Position numbers and translations under genes: made by a program. Positions 45,987 through 55,000 of a stretch of 64,000 nt of DNA are shown here, piece by piece; within the stretch, counting starts at the first letter, position 1; every line of letters starts with the position of its first letter. The DNA comes from Flavobacteriales bacterium (GTDB lineage: Bacteria; Bacteroidota; Bacteroidia; Flavobacteriales_C; GCA-002722245), in NCBI GenBank assembly GCA_023251095.1, contig JAHEZL010000018.1, positions 42,822 to 106,821 on the forward strand, read 5' to 3'. The notes beneath the pieces are model-generated. The model was not told where the DNA came from. It worked only from the letters and a program-made list of their open reading frames with translations, and searched no databases.

Positions 45987-46553
45987 TCAGTTTTCCAACC
46001 AATTTTTCATTATTTCTAATCCATGTTCGGTGAGCACTGATTCAGGATGGTACTGAACACCTATCACATTGTACTTTTTGTGACGGATAGACATGATACT
46101 TCCCTTGTCATCCAATCCCGTTACTTCAATTTCAGGAGTAATGGAATTGTTTTTAATCTGCCATGAATGGTAACGGCCAACACTAAAATTTTTCGGCAAG
46201 CCTTTGTAAATCACATCCTGTTTTGTCACTTCCATTGGCGTAGCAATACCGTGCAATACTTTGTCCATGTTTTCCAGCTCACAGCCATATACTTCGCCAA
46301 TAGCCTGGTGCCCAAGACAAACTCCGAGAATGGATTTTGTTGGTCCGTATTCCTTGATGACATCTAGTAAAATCCCCGCTTCACTGGGAATTCCCGGGCC
46401 CGGCGACAATAATATTTTGTCGTATTTGGCAATGTCGGCCAACGCAATTTTATCATTTCTAAAAACATCTACGTCTTTATATCCCAGCTGCTTCACGTAA
46501 TGAACCAGATTGTAGGTGAAGGAATCGTAATTATCGAATACTAATATTTTCAT
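45987..46553 (-). CDS. trpG: anthranilate synthase glutamine amidotransferase subunit
   Basis: 188-residue class I glutaminase giving ammonia to TrpE. Motifs: FDNYDSFTYNLVHY, LLSPGPGIPSEAG (oxyanion), catalytic Cys in GVCLGHQAIGEVYG, and GVQYHPESVLTEHG with the catalytic His and Glu. Such subunits may also serve aminodeoxychorismate synthase; position directly after trpE argues for tryptophan. It starts 12 bp after the trpE stop. Confidence 0.95.
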   Translation of the reverse strand: MKILVFDNYDSFTYNLVHYVKQLGYKDVDVFRNDKIALADIAKYDKILLSPGPGIPSEAGILLDVIKEYGPTKSILGVCLGHQAIGEVYGCELENMDKVLHGIATPMEVTKQDVIYKGLPKNFSVGRYHSWQIKNNSITPEIEVTGLDDKGSIMSIRHKKYNVIGVQYHPESVLTEHGLEIMKNWLEN

Positions 46554-46565
46554 TTTCTTATTTCT

Positions 46566-47981
46566 TTAAACTAATTGTTCTGCTAATTCCAGTGCTTTGT
46601 GCAAAGCCGCCAGTTTGTTATACACTTCCTGTTTTTCACTTTCATCAATAGAGAGATCCACTATCCCTGCTCCTGCCTGATAAAACAAAGTTTTGTTTTT
46701 GCTCAGGAAAGAACGAATGATGATGGCGTGATTGAAATCACCATTGAAACCAATGAAACCAATGCATCCTCCATAAATTCCGCGCTGATTTTTTTCATAA
46801 CGATTGATGAGCTGTAAAGCCATGTGTTTGGGCGCTCCCGACAAAGTTCCCGCCGGAAAAGTATCGGCAACAATGCGCAATTTATTGGTTCCGGCTTGAA
46901 TTTTACCTGTGACTTTAGAAACCAAATGAATCACGTGAGAATAGTATTGAACCTCTTTGTAAGTCTCTACCGTTACCTTCTCCGAACTTCTGCTCAAATC
47001 ATTTCTGGCAAGATCCACCAGCATCACATGCTCTGAATTTTCCTTTGGATCATTCATCAGCTGACGTGCCAGCTCGGCATCTTTTTCATCATCGCCCGTT
47101 CTTCTAAAAGTCCCGGCAATCGGATAAATAGTAGCGTCGTTCTTATTAATTACTATTTGTGCTTCCGGTGATGAACCGAAGATTTTATAAGTCCCGTAAT
47201 CAAAATAGAACAAATACGGCGAAGGATTCACGGATCTTAAAGCTCGGTACAAAGTGAAATCATCTCCTTCAAATTGTTGTGAAAACTCTCTCGACAACAC
47301 CAACTGAAACACATCTCCTCTTCTGCAATGCTGTTTTGCTTTGTCAATCACATCCAGGTATTGCTCATCGGTGAAATTGCTTTTTTGTTCGTCCTTTTTC
47401 TTAAAGGAAGAAGTGGCGGGAATATTTTCCTGAATCAATTCCAGAATTTGCTCTATCGGTACCACATTGGTTCCTGATTCCTGGCAGTGGTGTTCAAATA
47501 AATAGAGTTCGTTTTTAAAGTGATTGATAGCGATGATATTTTGAAAAACGAAGTAATGCATGTCGGGTACCTTCTTTTCATCCTTCTCTTTATAAGTAAA
47601 AGTGATGTCTTCAAAATGCTTCACCGCTTCAAAGCTGGTGAAACCGAAGAGTCCGTTGGTAATGAATTTAAATTCGTTTTTATCCGGCTCAAAAGAATCA
47701 ATGAAGCTTTTCATTTCTTCCACCACATCTGTTGTTGCAGTGTCTTTCATGGTGAAGGTTCCATCAGGAAAAACCGAAGTTATTTTTCCGTCTTCCACTT
47801 TAAAGGATGCCATCGGATTGAAACAGATGAAGGAATGACTGTCGGTATTGCCATGATAATCGGAACTTTCAAGAAGAAAACTGTTTTGAAAACGCTTTCT
47901 GATATTGAGGTAGATGCTTACCGGCGTGATCGTATCAGCCAGCAGCTTCTTATATTTTGTGGTGATTTTAAACTTTTGCAT
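46566..47981 (-). CDS. trpE: anthranilate synthase component I
   Basis: Makes anthranilate from chorismate and ammonia. 471 residues. The tryptophan feedback site is visible in NSFLLESSDYHGN (LLES motif). The chorismate-binding domain contains RGDVFQLVLSREFSQQF, IYPIAGTFRRTGDDEKDAELARQLMNDPKENSEHVMLVDLARNDLSR, and FPAGTLSGAPKHMALQLI. First structural gene of the operon trpEGDCFBA. It is preceded by a Trp-coding leader peptide and a terminator, so attenuation control is likely in addition to feedback inhibition. Confidence 0.95.
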   Translation of the reverse strand: MQKFKITTKYKKLLADTITPVSIYLNIRKRFQNSFLLESSDYHGNTDSHSFICFNPMASFKVEDGKITSVFPDGTFTMKDTATTDVVEEMKSFIDSFEPDKNEFKFITNGLFGFTSFEAVKHFEDITFTYKEKDEKKVPDMHYFVFQNIIAINHFKNELYLFEHHCQESGTNVVPIEQILELIQENIPATSSFKKKDEQKSNFTDEQYLDVIDKAKQHCRRGDVFQLVLSREFSQQFEGDDFTLYRALRSVNPSPYLFYFDYGTYKIFGSSPEAQIVINKNDATIYPIAGTFRRTGDDEKDAELARQLMNDPKENSEHVMLVDLARNDLSRSSEKVTVETYKEVQYYSHVIHLVSKVTGKIQAGTNKLRIVADTFPAGTLSGAPKHMALQLINRYEKNQRGIYGGCIGFIGFNGDFNHAIIIRSFLSKNKTLFYQAGAGIVDLSIDESEKQEVYNKLAALHKALELAEQLV

Positions 47982-48023
47982 TTTATTGAATTAATGTGGT
48001 AAAAATAATTTTTTTTGGAAAAC

Positions 48024-48049
48024 AAAAAAGCCCCGCTGGAAAGCGAGGC
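48024..48049 (-). terminator. trp attenuator terminator
   Basis: On the minus strand: GCCTCGCT, a 4-nt loop TTCC, AGCGGGGC, then TTTTTT. One of eight pairs is a G-U wobble. It lies between the Trp-rich leader peptide and trpE, so it acts as a conditional terminator (attenuator) rather than an end-of-operon terminator. No alternative antiterminator stem was evident by eye. Confidence 0.85.
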
Positions 48050-48076
48050 CAATATATTATTATAAAGCACAGCAAT

Positions 48077-48133
48077 TCACAGCCAAACGGACTCCGAAAC
48101 TTGCCAACGCCAAATAGTTATTTGTTTATTCAT
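48077..48133 (-). CDS. trpL: trp operon leader peptide
   Basis: An 18-codon frame, MNKQITIWRWQVSESVWL, with Trp at positions 8, 10 and 17 and TGA right after the third Trp-Leu. Three tryptophans in eighteen residues, followed within 30 nt by an intrinsic terminator and then by trpE, is the arrangement of a classical ribosome-mediated attenuator. Slow decoding at TGG codons when charged tRNA-Trp is scarce would alter folding of the downstream RNA. The frame begins only 7 nt after a consensus -7 box, so its mRNA would be nearly leaderless. Confidence 0.85.
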   Translation of the reverse strand: MNKQITIWRWQVSESVWL

Positions 48134-48140
48134 GATGTTA

Positions 48141-48171
48141 CAAATATAGAAGCTTAGTTTTAATTCGCAAA
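48141..48171 (-). promoter_or_regulatory. consensus Bacteroidota promoter of the trp operon
   Basis: On the minus strand TTTG (48168-48171) and TATATTTG (48141-48148) are separated by exactly 19 nt, a full match to the Bacteroidota sigma-ABfr consensus TTTG-N19-TAnnTTTG. The start point should be about 48134-48138, next to the leader-peptide ATG at 48133. It is the best promoter match in the window. Confidence 0.85.
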
Positions 48172-48189
48172 AAAATTATCTTAGTGATT

Positions 48190-48693
48190 ATGAATATACA
48201 ACTCTCCGCCAAGCAAGAAAAGCTAAAAAAGAAAATGCTCAACCCGTTTATCTTTTTTTTATTCACTTTATTTAAAGTGCCCGCTGTGGCCATAGCCGGA
48301 ATAAGAATTAAAACCCTAAGTGGGAATAAATGCACAGCAACAGTGCCTTTTAAATTCCTGAATAAAAATCCTTTTAAGTCGATGTACTTCGCCATTCAGG
48401 CAATGGCCGCCGAAATATCCACTGCTATTCCTGCAATGCTGGCCATTGAAAAATACGATGAATCTTTTGCCATGCTGGTAGTTGAAGTAAAAGCTGAGTT
48501 CTTTAAAAAAGGAATTTCAAAAGTGACTTTCACTTGTGAGAATGGTCCCGACTTTTCCGCTGCTTTAGAAAAAAGTATTCAAACGAAAGAACCTGTTACC
48601 GTAGTGGCAAAAACCATAGGAACAATGGCTGATGGAACTGTGGTTTCGGAGTTTTATTTTACGTGGTCGTTTAAAGCGAGGGAGAAGAAATAA
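48190..48693 (+). CDS. DUF4442 (hotdog-fold) family protein
   Basis: 167 residues from the ATG at 48190; a GTG two codons earlier is possible. The pattern fits DUF4442, a hotdog-fold family related to thioesterases: helix FIFFLFTLFKVPAVAIAGIRI, strand CTATVPFKFLNKNPFKSMYFAIQAMAAEISTAIPAMLAI, and a C-terminal sheet VTVVAKTIGTMADGTVVSEFYFTWSFKAR. Substrate unknown; some relatives are annotated as acyl-CoA thioesterases. It is divergent from the trp operon and convergent with a small minus-strand gene. Confidence 0.75.
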   Translation: MNIQLSAKQEKLKKKMLNPFIFFLFTLFKVPAVAIAGIRIKTLSGNKCTATVPFKFLNKNPFKSMYFAIQAMAAEISTAIPAMLAIEKYDESFAMLVVEVKAEFFKKGISKVTFTCENGPDFSAALEKSIQTKEPVTVVAKTIGTMADGTVVSEFYFTWSFKAREKK

Positions 48694-48714
48694 ATTGATT
48701 TTCAGGAAAGTAAT

Positions 48715-48795
48715 CTTGTAGAGACGGAAAATTTTCCGTCTCCGGCAAAATACATCAACCATTATTTGAGACGCAAAATTTTGCGTCTCTACAAG
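48715..48795. repeat. 81-bp palindromic element with terminal inverted repeats
   Basis: The ends are perfect 12-bp inverted repeats, CTTGTAGAGACG and CGTCTCTACAAG. Each end runs into a perfect 22-bp palindrome: 48721-48742 (GAGACGGAAAA and its complement) and 48768-48789 (GAGACGCAAAA and its complement). The 25-bp centre is unrelated. It has the form of a non-coding MITE-like or REP-type dispersed repeat. It lies between convergent genes, where it may also act as a transcription barrier. Confidence 0.75.
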
Positions 48796-48805
48796 AAAAA
48801 TAACA

Positions 48806-49039
48806 TTATTCTGCCAATACTCCGCGATGCGGTCTCAGCGCATCCCGCAACAATTTCATATTTACTTCTTCAACAACAACAAAAGCCATCCAGTGATTTA
48901 CATCACCATCCTCCACTCCTGTTTCATAAAATGAAAGTTTTTCGCGGGCAGCAAATTCTCCCAGATGTATTTTATGATGTTCGGCAATACCTTTGGCATC
49001 GGGTCCGCGGAAATCCCAAATCAGTTTTATTTTACGCAT
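48806..49039 (-). CDS. small conserved protein of unknown function
   Basis: 77 residues, no signal peptide, beginning MRKIKLIWDFRGPDAKGIAEHHKIHL and rich in charged residues. The look is that of a compact alpha/beta protein; I recall similar uncharacterised proteins in Bacteroidota, but no function. It follows the GH8 gene on the opposite side: its start lies 9 bp before the 3' end of that gene, both on the minus strand, so it could be read through from it. Confidence 0.6.
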   Translation of the reverse strand: MRKIKLIWDFRGPDAKGIAEHHKIHLGEFAAREKLSFYETGVEDGDVNHWMAFVVVEEVNMKLLRDALRPHRGVLAE

Positions 49040-49048
49040 AGCGCAAAA

Positions 49049-52000
49049 CTATCGTAAAAGAGTGACCCTTCCAATTTGAGTTCCAGGTTTTCCTGTAAAT
49101 GAATTGGTGTACGACAATCTCCATACATACACATCTATCTCCGCTTCTCGCATGTTATTGGCGCGTCGGCCGTTCCATGGCTCATCCACTGTAGTTGATT
49201 TAAAAATCACTTCACCCCAACGATCGAAAATCATAAATTCATAATTGGTACAAGTGCTGCACTGATGGTTTCTTCCTCCCGGATAAAACAAATCGTTTTT
49301 ACCGTCGCCGTTTGGCGTGAAGGCATTAGGAACATACAAAGTAAATTCACCTTTGATGTAAACATCTTTTACAATGGTATCGGCGCACACTGCATTTTTA
49401 GCAATTAAAGTTACCGGAAGCGTATCACCATCAGGAGTGTTGAACCACACCGCTTCATCTTCATTGACTGAGATATCAGGCAATCCTAAAACTCCGAAAT
49501 CCCAATGATATGTAGAAGCATTTGTAGATTTATTGGTGAAAGTAATCAGAGGATCCAAAGAACTTGCTGGCTTAGGATCGAAGATAAAATCAGCTGAAGG
49601 CACTTGCGATACCGTTACGGTAGTGCTTGTATTATCTGCACATCCGTTGAGAAACACTATCGATAAAGTAACAGGAATATTATTTCCCGCTTTTGTAAAT
49701 TGATGACTTATTGATGCGTCGGCTGTTGTGAGATCTGCTGTTGATCCGTCGCCGAAATCCCAATGCGCAGTAGCTACATTCGCTGTGGAGCTATCGCCGA
49801 AATTAATGGTAACAGGAACACAACCGCCTAATACATCAGGAACGATGACTGCGTGAGGCAAAGAATCTACTTGTATTTGAATAGAATCGGCACTCGGACA
49901 CAAACCGTTTTGCGTGTATTTTATCCAATGCAATCCTTGTCCGGCTGCTGATGGATCAAACAATCCGCCAGCTGTCACTCCTGTTCCGCTGAAAGTTCCG
50001 CCTGTTACATTCGGTACCAATTGTTGTTTTGGAAGGTTTTCACAAAATGGTCCGGCAGCCTGAATGGTAGCCACTTTTGGAGCAATCACAGTGATCATGA
50101 TGGTATCTTCATCGGGACAGGTTCCTGTTGCACCGGTGATTTTGTATTTCACTGAATATGGTCCGCCGGCTGTTGCTATTGCAGGATCAAATAATCCTGA
50201 GGCATTCACTCCCGTTCCGCTCCATGTTCCGCCACTGTTCAAAGAAGTTAATTGCAAAGCAATAGCGTTGGTACATAAGCTATCTACAACAGAAGTTATA
50301 GCAGCTTCTTCTCTTGCGACAACAGTAATATCTATACTGTCTTTGGCACTACAGGTAGGCGTTGCACCCGATACCGAATAAAGCACTTTATAAGTTGTTC
50401 CGGCAGTTGCCAGTGAAGGATCAAATTTTCCGGTACCGTTAACCACTCCCGCAGGTACTGAAGTCCAGGTTCCGCCTGGTGTTGTTAAACCACTGAGTTG
50501 AATTTGATACAAGCTGGTGTCTTCACAAAGAGAAACCGAAGTTTTAGTAATATCGGCCACCATTTGATTCACCACATTGATCGTCATAGTATCCTGTACC
50601 CAACAAGCACCGCTGGTTTTGTAAGTAATTAAATGCGGACCAACCAAAGCTGTTGCAGGATTGAAGGTTCCCGCTGCGCCGCTCACTATACCGGCACCAC
50701 TCCATATTCCCGCACTGGACACTACTTCTTTTTGCAAAGTTTGAACAGGATCACTCAAACAGAAAGGTCCCTGACCCAAAGTTATTTTCGCTGTATCTAT
50801 TGCCGATACTGTGATTAAAACGCTGTCGGCAGCGCTACATCCCAATGTTGCTCCGGGAACAACATAATACACTTTAAATATTCCAACGCCTGATACTACA
50901 GGATCAAATACTCCTGTACCACTCACCAAACCGGGAGTTGGCGCTGATAGCCATGTTCCACCTGTGGTACTATTCGTACTTAAGCGCACTTGTTTTGCAG
51001 TTGCATTTTTACACATCGTGGTATCTGCTGTTAGTATGTCTGCAATTTTTTGGCCTACTACTTTTACTGTCGCAGTATCCTGCACCGGACAAGCTCCACT
51101 CGTCAGATAAGTAATTAAATATGCTCCCTGTCCTATCGACGGATCAAAGGTTCCGGCTGCTCCACTCACGATTCCCGTTCCGCTCCATGTTCCTGCATTA
51201 GATACCAATTCTTTCGCTAAAGTCACGTTACCTTGTGATTGACAATAGATCTGCCCTGTTGTGATTTTTGCTGTATCAATTGCAGTAATGGTAATTGCTT
51301 TAAACGCTGTATCACCACACTGTCCGGCCTTACCATACCAAATCGTATCAATCCCCACATTCGCCAGTTTAGCATTATAATATCCGAAATTCACATCGGT
51401 CATTCCCTTGCCGCTGGTGGTCCAGAAAATTCCTCCAGGTGTATTCACTTCAATGGTATCTACTGAAGCATTGTGACAGTAGGTCGATTTTGTAGAAGTC
51501 ACCGTGAAAGTAATTCCATTGGAAATTAAAATATTGATGGAATCGGTTTCCGGACAAGCGCCTGCCGTTACATATTTTACTTTATAAGTTCCCAGCAATA
51601 ATCCGCTTGGATCAAAAGTTCCACTGGCAGTATTTGCAATTCCGCTTCCACTCCATGTTCCGCCTGATGTTGAACCACCGGTTAACTGAATGAAAGTAAT
51701 AGGATCAGAAGTACAGAAAGGTCCGGCAGGAAGAATCTTTGCCGAATCGGAAGGGAGCACTGTAATTTTCACCGAGCTTGATCCTACTGTTCCGCAAGTT
51801 CCCGAAGTCACTTGTCGTTTAAAATAAGTTGTTGCGCCTATTGCTCCCGGTGCATAACCCGAAGAAGTTGCTCCTGCTACATTACTGAAGGCAAGATTAT
51901 CAGAAGATGTTTGCCATTGATAAGTATAGCTTCCTGTGGCGCCTGTAGCGGCAGTGAGCTGAGTCAACGCTGCCGGCACTTTTGCAGCACAGATAGATTG

Positions 52001-55000
52001 CGCCGAACCAACTGTTCCCGCTAAAAGATCGGCATATACATTCACTGTAACAGGTGCATTGGCGATTCCGCAGGTTCCCGAAGTAACTACACGTTTGTAA
52101 TAAGTTTTTGCTGTGAGCGCTGTTGCAGGAGTATAAGTTGCTGCGGTTGCACCCACTATATTGCTCCATGCAGCACTATCTGCCGACGATTGCCATTGAT
52201 AAGTATAAGTTCCCGTACCTCCCGTTGGTAAGGTAGTGCTGGTAAACGCAGCAGGAATTGCATTGTAGCAAATGGTTTGATTGGCAGCAACAGCACCACC
52301 TGTCAGCTGAGCATATACAATCACCTTCACAGGCAAAGTATACACAGGAGCTCCTCCTGCAGTAACTTTTCTTCTGAACCAGGTGGTTGTAGTTAATGCT
52401 GTTGAAGTATAAGTAGCAGCAGTAGCGGCAGCTATGTCTGTCCACGCTGTACTATCGGTTGACGATTGCCATTGATAAGTATAAGTCCCTGATCCTCCGC
52501 TGGCAGCAGTAGTACTGGTGAAAGCAGCAGGAATAGCATTGTAACAAATGGTTTGGTTGGCAGCAATAACACCGGGTACTGTAACCGGAGTAGATCCGCT
52601 GCAGGTAACAATATTTTGAGCGCCGGGATCAGGCGCTATTCCATACATTTTCATGTAAGCGGTATTGGTAATTGTACCACCGCTGCAGCTTGTAACTGTA
52701 CCTGTCCAGGTGTAAGTAATGGTATCATTGGCCAGCATCGGACCCGCAATTATAGGATACGTCACCGTTCCGGCAACATTAGTTCCGCCGTTGGTAGCCG
52801 ACACAAAAGTGACTTCAGCAGGAAGATCATCCACCATTTTAACATCGAAACCTGAATCGAGAGCAGTGTAATAATTCGATAAAGAATGAGATCCCCAGGT
52901 ATCCGCTCCTGCAGCATCTCCATTGATAACACCTGCATATCCGGCTTTTACAGTAAATCCTGCCTGACTAAATGAAGGTGAACCAACAGTAGTATTTAAC
53001 CACACCTGAGCGGTACCGCCCACTAAAACAATTTTATAAGTAAAAGCTCCTCCGGCTAAAGTAAGGGCAACTGTACTTTTGCTTAAAAGAGTAGTTCCGT
53101 TCCAAAAGGCAACTTCACAATTTCCTGCACCACTGTTGGGTTTAAAGGTAATATACTCACCATTTGCCAAAGCTCCGCCGGTATGGCGGAAGGCAACACC
53201 AAAGGTAGCTGAACTTGTTGGAGTTATTGTTCCTGTAAGCGTTCCGTTGGTTCCGTGTGAATATTTATAAGTCATCACTGTGGACTGATTTGAAATCGCA
53301 GTTATTTTTCCTGCGGCAACAGTCATCAAACTTCCTCCTGAACGCAAGGTCCAGTCGGCATTTGAAGTCAATAGAGGAGTTGCAACTGCACCATGCGTAT
53401 TTTTATATCCGATGGTGTAAGTAATAGGATCACCTACATTATAAGAAGTTGCATTGGCTGTTTTTTTCATGCTGGTAACAGCAGGTATCACAATAATAGG
53501 AAGACAAGTTGCGGTAACAATTGCAGTATCAGAAACCTCACATTCATTGGTTGCATTTGCTTTGGCGATGTTGGTATAGGTCTGATCAGCTTTCGGACAA
53601 GCTCCATCCACCGTTACCCAAAATTTATACACTGTACTGTCGCTGATTTTCATGTTGGCGATAGTAGGCCAGGTAATGGTTCCGCCGGCTAAAGATCCAC
53701 TTGGATATCCTGCAAAGTATCCGCCGAAAGTAACTCCGGCAGGAAGGATATCCGTCACTACAACATTATTCAACTCACGGCCCGAAACCGGAGCATCACC
53801 ATAAATTCTTCTCCAGGTATAACCGTCCCACTCCTCTACCAACTGCTTGGTAATGGTTTTGGTAACATTGTTGGTGCAATTGTTCGGATGATATTTTAAA
53901 ACGGATTGATTAGGTAAAAGCGGATCTGTCCAGTCTTTTGCTATTGGCCAGTAAACATCACCATCAGCAGCATTCATAGTAGATTCTGATGACCAATCGT
54001 TGGTCCAATTGAAATTCGCCCAGCTGCTGGCATGCACATCAAACACCAATCGTTGCGGCATCAATGCACCTTCATGAATATATCTTCCCTGTCCCGAATA
54101 AAAAGCAAGGAAAGGTGTAATGGTAGCAATCTGATTGGGAAAGGTTAATAAAAAACGATGATTCCATGTAGCACCGGGAGTAATGGTTTGTTGGGTGGCC
54201 GAGGGCGCTGTGGAAGATCCTTCATTAACGGTAGTAGCCATTACCCATGTGGGTGGTCCCGGTTTATTTAGATAATAAGATACTCTGTAATTCTGGTAAT
54301 TGATATAAGGTTCTTCTGCACCATGATAAATTCGGTATTTCAAAGTAAGCGTACTTGCCGATGCACTCAATCCTGAATGCGCACCTGCTACAATTACACC
54401 AGGACGGCCGCCATTTAAATAAGCCACCGATTTATTTTTCACAACAATGGTATATGATACTGTATCACCTGGATGAAGAGTTGTTTTTGATGCTGTTTTG
54501 GTAATGTTCAATGGTTGTTCAGAAAGAATATCCACACAGTTGCGTTGCATGATCGGGGTGATATTGTTCGGGAATTCATTGCTGGTCCAGCCCGTTCCAT
54601 TGGTGCATGTGATCACCGCCTGATTGCACAGTCTTCCTGTAGCAGCACTAGTAACTTTACACACCACTTTAATACTGTCCATAGTTGCAGCCAAACCACC
54701 GGTAACAAATCCCGGAACGGTTCCAAGATTAAAAGTAAGATTCCCTCCTGCTACAGTAGCTGGTTTTGTTGAGCTCACATAAGTTAATCCGGCTGGAAGT
54801 GCATCGGTAATTTTCACTCCGGCTGCATCTGTTTTTCCGTAGTTTCTGTAGGAGATAGTATAAGTTACTTGATCGCAGGTAGAAGCATACGTTTTATCCA
54901 CCGCCATATACACCTTCATATTGGCTGTTGGCGCCATGTCCAAAGGATCATGATAATTCCCTGATAGCACCATCATCCCCAACAATCTGTTCCACTCATG

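Noticed and set aside
47520..48002. 160-residue open frame on the plus strand
   Set aside because: It is antisense to trpE, which has complete family motifs; codon pattern and lack of any domain mark it as a shadow.
48138..48395. 85-residue minus-strand frame opposite the DUF4442 gene
   Set aside because: Antisense to a gene with a recognisable family and overlapping the trp promoter region; no recognisable protein.
48715..48795. Palindromic element as an intrinsic terminator
   Set aside because: The stems are not followed by a T-run and the symmetric double palindrome with inverted ends exceeds what a terminator needs.
51755..52585. CRISPR-like direct repeats
   Set aside because: Period is about 280 bp, in frame, and encodes Ig-like protein modules; no short repeat-spacer pattern exists anywhere in the window.
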